A stretch of 31,724 bases of DNA, from positions 1 to 31,724 of IMG/VR virus record IMGVR_UViG_3300009161_000155. One strand, given 5' to 3'. The DNA comes from a virus. Within the stretch, counting starts at the first letter, position 1. Each line of letters opens with the position of its first letter. Shown one piece after another: positions 8,251-15,476 of the stretch. Made by a program: the position numbers and the translations under genes. The notes below the pieces were generated by a model. That model made no database searches and was not told where the DNA came from. It worked only from the letters and a program-made list of their open reading frames with translations.

Positions 8251-9165
8251 ATGGCCATCACTCGTGCACAACTAGTAAAAGAGCTTGAGCCCGGACTGAA
8301 CGCCCTGTTCGGTATGGAATACAAGCGTTATGAGAACGAACACGAAGACATTTTTGATATTGAATCGTCTGAGCGTGCGTTCGAAGAAGAGGTGATGCTG
8401 ACGGGCTTCGCGGCCGCTCCTAACAAGGCGGAAGGTGCCGGGGTTGCGTATGACATGGCAAACGAGTCGTTCACGGCTCGATACACCCACCAGACTGTTG
8501 CACTGGCTTTCTCGATCACCGAAGAGGCGATTGAAGATAACCTGTATGACCGTCTGGCGTCGCGTTACACCAAGGCGCTTGCGCGTTCGATGGCTAACAC
8601 CAAGCAGGTCACTGGTGCAAACATCCTGAATAACGCATTCACCAACTCTGCTGCTTACTACGGTGGTGACGGTGTACCGCTGTGCTACAACGCGCACCCG
8701 ACGGCCCTTGGCCCGACGTTCTCGAACACCCCCAGCGTCGCTGCTGACCTGAACGAGACTTCTCTCGAACAGGGCATCATCGATATTGCCGGGTTTACGG
8801 ATGAGCGTGGTCTGAAGATCGCTGTCATGGCAATGAAGATGGTCGTTCCGAAAGAGAACCAATTTACTTCTGAGCGTCTGATGAAGTCCACGCTGCGCAC
8901 TGCAACGGCGGACAACGACATCAACGCGATCAAGTCGATGGGTCTTGTTCCGGAAGGCTGGTGTGTCAACCACTTTCTGACGGATACCGATGCTTGGTTC
9001 CTGATGACTGATGCGCCTAACGGCCTGAAGATGTTCCAGCGTGCACCTATTCGCACCGCCTTCGAGGGTGACTTCGATACCGGCAACGTGCGTTACAAGG
9101 CTCGCGAGCGTTACAGCTTCGGCTGGTCTGACCCCCGTGGTATCTACGGTTCCCCGGGCGCGTAA
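8251..9165 (+). CDS. Major capsid protein (Mu gpT-like, HK97 fold)
   Basis: A 304-residue protein that forms the icosahedral shell. The sequence fits the Mu-like major head subunit (gpT) group. An N-terminal helical arm (LVKELEPGLNALFGMEYKRYENEHEDIF) is followed by ANESFTARYTHQTVALAFSITEEAIEDNLYDRLASRYTKALARSM, the long-helix region of the fold. GGDGVPLCYNAHP is a signature of this group, and RYKARERYSFGWSDPRGIYGSPGA ends the protein. Length and position after scaffold and decoration genes agree. No N-terminal delta domain or protease site is evident, which suits a separate scaffold. GGAG lies about eight bases before ATG 8251; the preceding gene ends three bases earlier. Confidence 0.92.
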   Translation: MAITRAQLVKELEPGLNALFGMEYKRYENEHEDIFDIESSERAFEEEVMLTGFAAAPNKAEGAGVAYDMANESFTARYTHQTVALAFSITEEAIEDNLYDRLASRYTKALARSMANTKQVTGANILNNAFTNSAAYYGGDGVPLCYNAHPTALGPTFSNTPSVAADLNETSLEQGIIDIAGFTDERGLKIAVMAMKMVVPKENQFTSERLMKSTLRTATADNDINAIKSMGLVPEGWCVNHFLTDTDAWFLMTDAPNGLKMFQRAPIRTAFEGDFDTGNVRYKARERYSFGWSDPRGIYGSPGA

Positions 9166-9324
9166 GGAAACAAGGGTGGATGGCAGACTGAAGAACTAGC
9201 CATTAAAAGACAGCTTAAAGCGTCCACCTGTTTTACCAATCTGGGAAATTTTACTTGCACAGACTGCCCCCAGCAGACGTTGTAGAGACTGTGTGAGGAT
9301 GTGCTACAACACAAAGGAACTGCC
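9166..9324 (+). promoter_or_regulatory. Structured 159-base intergenic region after the capsid gene
   Basis: This is the only gap over 100 bases in the window and I see no gene in it. It holds several inverted repeats: GGGTGGATG (9174-9182) with CGTCCACCT (9221-9229), allowing wobble pairs; CTGC/GCAG around CCCCA near 9264-9276; and a perfect 7-bp pair GTTGTAG (9279-9285) with CTACAAC (9304-9310). The last ends just before the AAAGGAAC ribosome-binding site of the next gene. CAGACTG occurs twice (9184, 9260). No convincing sigma70 promoter or T-run terminator was found. RNA structure controlling expression downstream of the capsid gene is the simplest reading. Confidence 0.5.
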
Positions 9325-9912
9325 ATGGCTCAAACTACATTTACTGGCCCCGTTCAATCCTTGAACGGCTTTATCGGCGGAACGTCAGCTTCCCCCATCT
9401 CTGTTACCACTGCACAGAACATTTCTAGTTCCTATGGAACGACTTCTGCTACCACGGGTGACACGCGTCTCAACTACAGCAAGCTGACCTTTACCAGCAC
9501 TGGTTCCGGAGAAACCATCCGTTCATTTTCCGTTGTAACTGGCGTAAATGCCGCAACGGGCGGGACCATTAACGGCTCACACATCAGCTGCTCAATTAAC
9601 GGCGCGGGCACGATCTCTGGCGCTGCCAATGCAATTCGTGCAACTCTCGGTGGTTCTTCAACCAACCCGGGCGGCACTCTGGCGGCTTTGCAACTGGATT
9701 CGGATTTTGCATCCGGCGGCACTTGGTCAAACGCTTCGTTCCTGCGCGTTACCAACTCTGGAACAGGCGAAGTGGGCAATTTTGCGTTGATGCCCGCGGT
9801 GAGCGCGACCGGCGTCTTTCGTGCAAAGGTCGGTAGCCCGGTTGTTACCCACACCATCCCTGTTATATCGGGCGGTACAACCTACTACATCATGGTTTCG
9901 ACGGTTGCGTAA
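9325..9912 (+). CDS. Putative virion surface protein (beta-rich)
   Basis: A 195-residue beta-rich protein. The frame opens at 9301, but ATG 9325 is chosen because AAAGGAAC lies directly before it and MAQTTFTGPVQSLNGF matches the usual start of this family (M..TTFSGPVxSxNGF). Further features are TGDTRLNYSKLTFTSTGSGETIRSF, a Gly/Ser/Thr-rich middle with GAANAIRATLGG, and a final TYYIMVSTV. Such proteins occur after capsid genes in many aquatic phages and are thought to be structural, possibly decoration or head-fibre components. The role here is inferred from position. Confidence 0.65.
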   Translation: MAQTTFTGPVQSLNGFIGGTSASPISVTTAQNISSSYGTTSATTGDTRLNYSKLTFTSTGSGETIRSFSVVTGVNAATGGTINGSHISCSINGAGTISGAANAIRATLGGSSTNPGGTLAALQLDSDFASGGTWSNASFLRVTNSGTGEVGNFALMPAVSATGVFRAKVGSPVVTHTIPVISGGTTYYIMVSTVA

Positions 9913-10127
9913 TGCAAATCACCCAAGAGTTTCTTCAAGAAGAAATCGTTAAAATGGAAAAGCAACGGAACCACGCACATGACGTGGCCGTTGCTTCCCA
10001 AGCAGCGGTGGATACTATGAAGGCGCTATTGATGCGGTTAGACGCTCCGGACCCCGTGGAAAAAGACCTTACATTTGCTGCTCATGGTCTTCCTGATCCA
10101 TTGCCGGTAGAGAAACAGGAGGACTGA
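9912..10127 (+). CDS. Small coiled-coil protein
   Basis: A 71-residue acidic protein whose ATG overlaps the preceding TAA by one base (TAATG), implying translational coupling. Residues 1-43 (ITQEFLQEEIVKMEKQRNHAHDVAVASQAAVDTMKALLMRL) should form one helix with heptad-like spacing. The C-terminal third is Pro/Asp/Glu-rich. Small proteins of this kind (helix containing EKQRNxA) are common in phage structural clusters. The function is unknown. Confidence 0.65.
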   Translation: MQITQEFLQEEIVKMEKQRNHAHDVAVASQAAVDTMKALLMRLDAPDPVEKDLTFAAHGLPDPLPVEKQED

Positions 10128-10130
10128 TAT

Positions 10131-10610
10131 ATGAGTTTTCAATATGATGTAAAGTCGTCGCATAAAGCTAGTTCAGGTGCAGTAGTAGCGAGTGGCCGCA
10201 CACGACTAAAAGGCGGCATTGTCTGCCCGTCGGTCACATCCACTGCGCACATGGTATTTGCCGAGAATACGCCTACTTTGGCGACTTATTCGCAAACTAC
10301 CACGGTTATTACGGTCACCATGGCAAATAGTTTTACGGTAGGTGACCGAGTTTGGTTAACCATCACTTCGGGCAGCGCAGTCAGTGCCGCGTATGCTATT
10401 GCAACGGCCAACGCGTCAACTTTTACAGTCACTGCCGCGTCCGCAACCAATTCGGGAAACGTGTCGGTGTATTCGTCAATCCTGTTGGAAGTGGACACGA
10501 CGAATGCAACGACGTTCTCTTTCACGTGTCCCGGAGACGGGATTTTGGCAGAATCGGGGCTGTATATAGGTGTCCCAACATCCGTTACCGCAACCGCCTT
10601 TTACGGCTAA
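10131..10610 (+). CDS. Beta-rich virion-type protein carrying an inserted adhesion-like module
   Basis: A 159-residue protein starting at ATG 10131 shortly after AGGAGGA of the preceding gene end. Its ends (MSFQYDVKSSHKASSGAVV...GRTRLKGG and ILLEVDTT...CPGDGILAESGLYI...ATAFYG) look like one small phage protein family. Between them, about 48-116, lies what seems to be an insertion: TTTVITVTMANSFTVGDRVWLTITSGSAVSAAYAIATANASTFTVTAASATNSGNVSV. This pattern (T[VI]TVTxxxxxxxGDxVxxxxTSGxAxxxxYxIxxxxxxTFTVTxxxxxxxSGNVxV) is a small all-beta module found inside many phage structural proteins. A related module seems to be present in the nozzle-like protein at 17880. A surface or binding role is inferred. 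Confidence 0.65.
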   Translation: MSFQYDVKSSHKASSGAVVASGRTRLKGGIVCPSVTSTAHMVFAENTPTLATYSQTTTVITVTMANSFTVGDRVWLTITSGSAVSAAYAIATANASTFTVTAASATNSGNVSVYSSILLEVDTTNATTFSFTCPGDGILAESGLYIGVPTSVTATAFYG

Positions 10611-10625
10611 ACCAAGGGGTCAAGA

Positions 10626-11147
10626 ATGGACAATTCGATGAAAAACACCAATCGCCATAAACTAATGGCAATGGGAAAACCGATTAAAGCGGCTAAAGGT
10701 GGGTCTATGTCCATGGGCAAAGGGATTATGTCCATGGGTAAAGCTCCCATGCGGTCCATGCCTGTTGCCGATGCTTTTCCAATGCGTAAAGCAAAAGGTG
10801 GATCAGCAACTGCGGATCGTCAGGGTCGCGCGCTGATGGCGGGTAAGATGGCCAAGAACCTGCCGATGATTGCCCCGCAAAGCGCTTATGCTAAGGGCGG
10901 TGAAGCCAAGCCGTCGTCCTATGATCGCAAGCAGGACATGGCCATGCAAAAGCATGCGAACAAACCGATGGGCGTGGCTCATAAGGCGGGCAAAGCCAAA
11001 GGTGGAGTTATGGAAAAAAGTTCTGGCGAAAAATACATGAGCAAAGCTGCTATGAAACGTCACGAAGCCAAGGAAACGCCTTCGATGGAAAAAGCCGAGC
11101 ACAAAAATTATGGTGGAATGGCCCGAAAATTTCGGTCTAAAGATTAA
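10626..11147 (+). CDS. Lys/Met/Gly-rich basic protein with AKGG motifs
   Basis: A 173-residue, strongly basic, low-complexity protein with no recognisable fold. AAGGGG precedes ATG 10626; ATG 10638 is an alternative start. The motif A-K-G-G, usually after a basic or aromatic residue, recurs at about 17-21 (AAKGGS), 57-61 (KAKGGS), 89-92 (YAKGG) and 120-125 (KAKGGV), with a variant NYGGMA near the end. MSMGK occurs twice near the N-terminus and several short Met-Gly-Lys stretches follow. Gly-Gly motifs of this type also appear in the ejection-type proteins at 20251 and 23995 (MAGGG). Charge and disorder suggest binding to DNA or to acidic virion partners, but no function is shown. Confidence 0.68.
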   Translation: MDNSMKNTNRHKLMAMGKPIKAAKGGSMSMGKGIMSMGKAPMRSMPVADAFPMRKAKGGSATADRQGRALMAGKMAKNLPMIAPQSAYAKGGEAKPSSYDRKQDMAMQKHANKPMGVAHKAGKAKGGVMEKSSGEKYMSKAAMKRHEAKETPSMEKAEHKNYGGMARKFRSKD

Positions 11148-11161
11148 TTTAGGGGAATCAC

Positions 11162-11347
11162 ATGGAAAACAGAGGTCATAAGCGTGGTGTAGGCGCTGCA
11201 ATCAAGGGTTTTGGCGCAGTGATGTCGGACAGCACGGAACAAGCCAAAAAACCTGAAAAGGTGGATGTGGATTTTGATTCGCAAAAGCTGCAAGGTACGG
11301 TTGAAAACCCCATCAGCAAGCGTATTCCGCAGCCTACTAGCTGGTAA
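11162..11347 (+). CDS. Small protein with PQPTSW C-terminus
   Basis: A 61-residue protein with AGGGGA before ATG 11162. The basic N-terminus (MENRGHKRGVGAAIKGFGAVM) could form an amphipathic helix, the middle is charged, and the protein ends SKRIPQPTSW. That C-terminus nearly equals residues 46-54 of the GroES-like protein (ERVPQPTGW), and the underlying DNA is alike at 22 of 25 positions (5868-5892 against 11320-11344). The stop TAA shares its last base with the next start (TAATG). The gene is not otherwise recognised; it lies just before the head-tail adaptor. Confidence 0.65.
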   Translation: MENRGHKRGVGAAIKGFGAVMSDSTEQAKKPEKVDVDFDSQKLQGTVENPISKRIPQPTSW

Positions 11348-12024
11348 TGACCACATCTGGAACAACCACGTTCGATTTGGACGTGGACGAACTAATTTCC
11401 GAAGCGTTTGAACGCTGCGGTCTTCAAGTTCGTGCGGGCTATGACATAAAAACGGCTCGTCGATCCCTGAACCTTATGTTCTTGGACTGGGCGAGCCGGG
11501 GCCTTAACCTCTGGACAATTGAACAGCGCACCTTGGCCTTGGTGGCGGGGACTTACGAATACACCCTGCCCGCGGACACGGTCAATGTGCTGGAAGCCGT
11601 AATCAGATCTACATCAAACGGCGTGCAAACCGATATTACGTTGAACAGGTTTAGTCGAGCCGAGTGGTTGCACACCCCAGTCAAGGTGGCTACGCAATCG
11701 CGCCCGGCGCAGTTTTACGTAGAACGAACAATTAGTCCAAAGGTGTACTTTTACCCGAATCCGGATTCGTCAACGACCTATACCTTTGTGTATTACGCGA
11801 TTCGTAGGGTTCAGGATGCGGGCAGCTATACGAACACGATGGACATCAATTTCCGGTTTTTGCCGTGTTTGGCTTCCGGATTGTCGTATTACATAGCAAT
11901 GAAGCGCGCTCCAGACCGCATTGTTATGTTAAAACAGATTTACGAAGAAGATTTCCTGCGCGCGGCGCAAGAGGACAGGGACATCGCAAGCGTTTATCTG
12001 GTCCCTGACCGGACGATGTTCTAG
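11347..12024 (+). CDS. Head-tail adaptor / tail tubular protein A-like
   Basis: A 225-residue protein of a type found in many podoviruses at the position of T7 gp11 (tail tubular protein A), the ring that docks under the portal. Recognisable segments: LISEAFERCGLQVRAGYDIKTARRSLNLMFLDWASRGLNLWTIEQ (14-58), GTYEYTLPADTVNVLEAVIR, a YFYPNPDSSTTYTFVYYAIRRVQDAG stretch, then FRFLPCLASGLSYYIAMKRAPDR and YEEDFLRAAQEDRD. The start is coupled to the preceding stop by TAATG. The family is confident; which neck layer it forms is inferred from T7. Confidence 0.82.
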   Translation: MTTSGTTTFDLDVDELISEAFERCGLQVRAGYDIKTARRSLNLMFLDWASRGLNLWTIEQRTLALVAGTYEYTLPADTVNVLEAVIRSTSNGVQTDITLNRFSRAEWLHTPVKVATQSRPAQFYVERTISPKVYFYPNPDSSTTYTFVYYAIRRVQDAGSYTNTMDINFRFLPCLASGLSYYIAMKRAPDRIVMLKQIYEEDFLRAAQEDRDIASVYLVPDRTMF

Positions 12025-12025
12025 A

Positions 12026-12352
12026 ATGTATGCACAAGGCAGGCAATCAAATGCTCTGTGCGACCGCTGTAACCAGCGCTTCCTTCTTAGCGAGCTAAGA
12101 AAGGAATGGCAGGGGTTAAAGACCTGCCCGTTTTGTTACGAACCAAAGCACCCGCAGCTAGAGCCTCGTCGTAACGTCTCTGATGCAATCGCTTTGCAAG
12201 AACCGCGGCCGCAACCCAAAGAACCGTTGGATGTGTTTGTAGGCGCTCCGGGCAACTCGGTGTTTTCTGCAACGGGAATGGTTCCTGATGCACAAAACGA
12301 TTTGGTTTTAGCGCAGTGCATGCTTAATTCAGTTACTGTGGTAATCACATGA
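12026..12352 (+). CDS. Small zinc-ribbon protein
   Basis: A 108-residue protein starting two bases after the adaptor stop (TAG A ATG). Two CxxC pairs, C12/C15 and C34/C37, in ALCDRCNQRFLLSELRKEWQGLKTCPFCYEPKHPQ, form a classic four-cysteine zinc ribbon. The same arrangement (ICDRCGxRxxLxELRKEWxGLxVCPxCYExKHPQ) is known between tail-adaptor genes of many phages. The C-terminal half is Pro-rich and then hydrophobic (LAQCMLNSVTVVIT). It may be a minor neck component or assembly factor. No nuclease motif is present. Confidence 0.75.
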   Translation: MYAQGRQSNALCDRCNQRFLLSELRKEWQGLKTCPFCYEPKHPQLEPRRNVSDAIALQEPRPQPKEPLDVFVGAPGNSVFSATGMVPDAQNDLVLAQCMLNSVTVVIT

Positions 12353-13029
12353 ACTATACGCAATTCACCGACAACATTAAAAGTTACATGGAAATTGATG
12401 CCACGGTTTTCACGCCGACGGTGTTGGGTAACTTTATTCTTGTCGCTGAGAACCGCATCATGCGCGATGTCGATTTGGATGCGTTCAAAGAATATGACAT
12501 TGCCACAATAGGCACGACGCAGCCCAAAATTGCGGTGCCCTCGGGCTTTCTGTTTGCACGGTATCTCCAGTACATCCCGACAAGTGGAGACCGAGTATTC
12601 CTTGAGCAGCGGGACATTAGCTTTATGACGGAGTACACGGCAAATACCAGCACAAGCTCTGCTTCGCCAAAGTACTACGCGTTGTGGGATCAATCCACGC
12701 TGTATATCGCGCCTGCTTTAACGGGGTCGTTGAATTACCAGCTAGAGCTGGCTTACTTTCGGCGCACCACGCAGCTGTCCGCGGCCAACCCCAACACGTG
12801 GCTCTCGGACAACGCTCCGGAGGTCTTGACATATGCTGTGTTGGTGGAGGCGTATCTGTTCACCAAAGGTCCGTTGGACGTTCTAGCGCAGTTCCAGCAA
12901 CGGTATACGGATTCCGTGCAGAAGCTGGCCATGGAGCAACAGGGGCGCGGACGTCGCGACGAGTTTCGGGATGGGATGCTTCGTGTTCCATTGGTCTCGA
13001 ACCCCCCGCCGTATGCGCGTGGAGTTTGA
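12349..13029 (+). CDS. Second tail/neck adaptor protein
   Basis: A 226-residue protein coupled to the previous gene by an ATGA overlap. The N-terminus (MNYTQFTDNIKSYMEIDATVFTPTVLGNFILVAENRIMRDVDLDAFKEYD) is a pattern often seen in phage adaptor proteins (IxxxVxxAENRIxRDLDLDxF). It continues with IAVPSGFLFARYLQY, a LYIAPALTGSLNYQLELAYFRR strand region and WLSDNAPEVLTYAVLVEAYLF, then QQRYTDSVQKLAMEQQGRGRRDEFRDG. The neighbours (gp11-like adaptor, zinc ribbon) support a neck or tail-completion role. The fold is inferred from family memory, not proven. Confidence 0.7.
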   Translation: MNYTQFTDNIKSYMEIDATVFTPTVLGNFILVAENRIMRDVDLDAFKEYDIATIGTTQPKIAVPSGFLFARYLQYIPTSGDRVFLEQRDISFMTEYTANTSTSSASPKYYALWDQSTLYIAPALTGSLNYQLELAYFRRTTQLSAANPNTWLSDNAPEVLTYAVLVEAYLFTKGPLDVLAQFQQRYTDSVQKLAMEQQGRGRRDEFRDGMLRVPLVSNPPPYARGV

Positions 13030-13050
13030 TTTTTTTAAAAGGAGAACGAT

Positions 13051-13500
13051 ATGGCAGGTTTAACACAGGCAATGGTCACCAGTTTCAAGGTGCAACTGCT
13101 TACTGGATCACACAACTTTACGACATCGGCTTCCCCCGCTTACAAGATCGCGCTGTTTAAGGCGAATGCAAGCATTGTAGGGACGTATGGTGCCGCAACG
13201 ACCAGCTACAGCAGCATGACATCGGACGAACTGGCCAACGGCAGTGGGTATACCACGGGTGGAAACACGCTGGTCAACGTGACCCCAACTTCGGGCGGCA
13301 CGACGGCATTCACAGACTTTAACGACTCAAGCTGGTCGTCGGCGACGTTCACAACGCGTGGTGCGATGATTTATCAGGCATCGACCAATTACGCGGTGTG
13401 CATTCTGGACTTTGTAACGGACCAAGTGGTGTCCAGTGGCACGTTTACAATTGTGTTCCCGACCGCGGGCGCAGGCACTGCGATTATTCAGATTGCATAG
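13051..13500 (+). CDS. Conserved beta-rich virion protein
   Basis: A 149-residue protein with a strong site, AAGGAG, before ATG 13051. It follows a widespread phage pattern: an N-terminal helix ITQAMVTSFK-like (LTQAMVTSFKVQLLTGSHNFT), YKIALFKANASI, DELANGSGYTTGGNTL, FNDSSWSSATFTTRGAMIY, CILDFVTDQVVSSGTFTIVFPTAGAGTAIIQIA. These proteins occur near tail-fibre genes in many phages and are annotated as structural. The next gene starts ten bases downstream in the same frame, but two stops (TAG, TAA) separate them. Role inferred: tail or fibre-associated. Confidence 0.7.
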   Translation: MAGLTQAMVTSFKVQLLTGSHNFTTSASPAYKIALFKANASIVGTYGAATTSYSSMTSDELANGSGYTTGGNTLVNVTPTSGGTTAFTDFNDSSWSSATFTTRGAMIYQASTNYAVCILDFVTDQVVSSGTFTIVFPTAGAGTAIIQIA

Positions 13501-13509
13501 GTGAGTTAA

Positions 13510-14397
13510 GTGGCCAACGCTACTGTTGCCTTTGACGGATGGAACTCCGTTGTCGGATGGGGAGAACAGACGTGGGGCAATGGCGTTTCTTTTGTTTCTG
13601 CTACGGGGTCGGTCAACAGCGTCGCGATTGAAGTAGGCATTAATGTCTCGGGGTTAGTCGGGACGGGGTCGGTCAACAGCGTTTCAATTCAGGTTGACGA
13701 CAGCATCAGCGTTACGGGGTTAGTCGGAACGGGGTCGGTCAATAGCGTTGCGGTTCAGGTTGACGACGACATCAGCGTTTCGGGATTGGTGGGGACGGGG
13801 TCGGTCAATAGCGTTGCGGTTCAAGTTGACGACAGCGTCAGCGTTTCGGGATTGGTGGGGACGGGGTCGGTCAACAGCGTAGCGATCCAAGTTGACGACA
13901 GCATCAGCGTTACGGGGTTAGTCGGAACGGGGTCGGTCAATAGCGTTGCGGTTCAGGTTGACGACAGCATTAGCGTTTCGGGGTTAGTTGGGACGGGATC
14001 GGTCAATAGCGTTGCAATTCAGGTTGACGACAGCATCAGTGTTTCGGGGCTGGTTGGGACCGGGTCTATCAACAGCGTTGCGGTTCAGATTGACGACAGC
14101 ATTAGTGTTTCGGGGTTAGTCGGAACGGGGTCGGTCAATAGCGTTGTGACAACCATCACTACGGTGGTAAACGTCACGGGGGTTTCGGCCACAGGATCGG
14201 TCAACAGCGTTGTTGTTGAAATTGGCAAGGTTGTAACAGGGGTCTCGGCCATCGGGTCTGTGCATTCCGTATTGATTTGGACCAAGTCCCAAAACGTCTA
14301 TACTCCGGTATGGAATGCGAATAGTGGGTCTCAGAATCCTACATGGTCTGAAAACACGTCTGCGCAGAGCCCTGTGTGGACAAAACTTGCTGCATAG
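13510..14397 (+). CDS. Surface protein made of 22-residue GTGSVNSV repeats
   Basis: A 295-residue protein starting at GTG 13510. The alternative of reading upstream is blocked by TAA at 13507. After a short head (FDGWNSVVGWGEQTWGNG, a motif also seen in other phage tail proteins) come eleven copies of a unit with [AG][TI]GSVxSV, mostly 22 residues with consensus GTGSVNSVAVQVDDSISVSGLV. The tail is PVWNANSGSQNPTWSENTSAQSPVWTKLA, with three Trp-containing short repeats. Alternating Val/Ser/Gly with regular Asp-Asp suggests stacked beta-strands, as in a fibre shaft or solenoid. Similar ATGSVxSV repeats occur in other aquatic phage proteins. A fibre or adhesion role is inferred. No signal or catalytic motif is seen. 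Confidence 0.72.
   Translation: MANATVAFDGWNSVVGWGEQTWGNGVSFVSATGSVNSVAIEVGINVSGLVGTGSVNSVSIQVDDSISVTGLVGTGSVNSVAVQVDDDISVSGLVGTGSVNSVAVQVDDSVSVSGLVGTGSVNSVAIQVDDSISVTGLVGTGSVNSVAVQVDDSISVSGLVGTGSVNSVAIQVDDSISVSGLVGTGSINSVAVQIDDSISVSGLVGTGSVNSVVTTITTVVNVTGVSATGSVNSVVVEIGKVVTGVSAIGSVHSVLIWTKSQNVYTPVWNANSGSQNPTWSENTSAQSPVWTKLAA
13600..14268 (+). repeat. Eleven in-frame tandem repeats, mostly 66 bp
   Basis: Copies of the GSVNSV-coding unit end at 13620, 13680, 13746, 13812, 13878, 13944, 14010, 14076, 14142, 14208 and 14268. Spacing is 60, then eight times 66, then 60. Bases 13693-13767 and 13891-13965 are identical (75 bp), exactly 198 bp or three units apart, indicating a recent three-unit duplication within the array. 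Confidence 0.92.
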
Positions 14398-14404
14398 GTG
14401 ACAA

Positions 14405-15460
14405 ATGGCTACTTACTCTACAAACCTTGCTCTGACCCTGATGGCGACTGGAGAACAGTCCAATACATGGGGTGACACGACCAACACGAACTTGGGCACT
14501 CTGCTAGAGCAAGCCATCAGCGGGTATGCGACGCAGGCTATTACAGATGGCGCTGACACCACAATCACGATTCCCAACGGGACTACGGGTGTTGCGCGTA
14601 ACATGTTCTTGGAACTTACGGGCGCGCTTACGGCTACGCGCAACCTAATCGTGCCTACCAACAAGAAGCTCTACTTTGTGTACAACAACACTACAGGTGG
14701 TTACGCTGTAACCGTGAAGGTCAGCGGACAGACTGGAGTGTCTGTCCCTAACGGCAGGAAAGTTATTCTTGTATCAAACTTTACAGACATCGTAGAAGCT
14801 CATAATGCCATATCGGGTAACGCTACAGTAGGCGGGACGCTTGGGGTAACGGGTGTAGCGACTCTAGGCAATGGTGCAGTACTTGGAACCCCCGCATCAG
14901 GCACGGTCACAAACCTGACTGGCACCGCATCGATCAACATCAACGGTACGGTAGGTGCAACAACAGCCACCACAGGCGCATTCACCACTCTGACCGCCAC
15001 GTTAGACTCAACATTCTCGTCCACTGGCGCTTTGCTGATTAGCAAGGGGACCACGGCGCAGCAACCGACCCCAACTACTGGGATGCTTCGTTACAACACG
15101 ACTACCAGCCAGTTTGAAGGATATAGCGGATCAAGCCCTGCTTGGAATCCTGTTGGGGGGGCCTCTGTTTCCAATGACACCTCCACTGCATCCAACCTGT
15201 ACCCGTTGTTTGCAAGTGCTACTAGCGGCACCGCAACCACTGTCTATACGTCAAACGCCAAACTTCTGTACAAGCCATCCACGGGTGAGTTGGCCGCTAC
15301 GACATTGAATTCTCTCAATGGTTTGTTTGTGAATAGCCAAACGGTGTCTGTAAGTTGTACGGTTGCAACGGGGAATTCCGCATCGAGTGTGGGTCCAATA
15401 ACAATTAGCGGCGGGGTTGCGGTCACCTTGAATGGAACCGCTCGCTGGGTAGTTTCTTAG
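14405..15460 (+). CDS. Tail fibre protein with virion-anchor N-terminus
   Basis: A 351-residue protein. The N-terminus, STNLALTLMATGEQSNTWGDTTNTNLGTLLEQAISGYA (about 4-41), is a signature of fibre proteins in many aquatic phages and probably the virion-attachment part. It is followed by a beta-rich segment (TITIPNGTTG, YFVYNNTTGGYAVTVKV) and shaft-type repeats such as NATVGGTLGVTGVATLGNGAVLGTPASGTVTNLTGTASININGTVGATTATTGAFTTL. A C-terminal part has QPTPTTGMLRYNTTTSQFEGYSGSSPAWNPVGG, a common fibre motif. It ends with one TAG, nine bases before and in frame with the next gene. There is no strong ribosome-binding site; TAGGTGAC around the previous stop may serve. Confidence 0.8.
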   Translation: MATYSTNLALTLMATGEQSNTWGDTTNTNLGTLLEQAISGYATQAITDGADTTITIPNGTTGVARNMFLELTGALTATRNLIVPTNKKLYFVYNNTTGGYAVTVKVSGQTGVSVPNGRKVILVSNFTDIVEAHNAISGNATVGGTLGVTGVATLGNGAVLGTPASGTVTNLTGTASININGTVGATTATTGAFTTLTATLDSTFSSTGALLISKGTTAQQPTPTTGMLRYNTTTSQFEGYSGSSPAWNPVGGASVSNDTSTASNLYPLFASATSGTATTVYTSNAKLLYKPSTGELAATTLNSLNGLFVNSQTVSVSCTVATGNSASSVGPITISGGVAVTLNGTARWVVS

Positions 15461-15476
15461 GAGATTGAGATGGGAT
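15458..15476 (+). promoter_or_regulatory. Stop/ribosome-binding/start linker, copy 1
   Basis: TAGGAGATTGA, one variable base, then ATGGGAT. The TAG of the fibre gene is part of the AGGAG site that starts the next gene. The same arrangement occurs at 31009-31027 before the holin-like gene, differing only at the base before ATG. Confidence 0.7.

Noticed and set aside
12684-13160. 158-residue + strand frame overlapping two genes
   Set aside because: It is a shifted-frame shadow across the second adaptor and the following beta-rich protein, which have good ribosome-binding sites or coupling.
13498-13512. Possible readthrough fusion between the 149-residue protein and the repeat protein
   Set aside because: They share a frame, but two stops (TAG and TAA) lie between them, so fusion is unlikely.
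13600-14268. Regular 66-bp repeats that could suggest a CRISPR array
   Set aside because: The repeats are contiguous, lack unique spacers, and stay in frame as 22-residue protein repeats within one gene.
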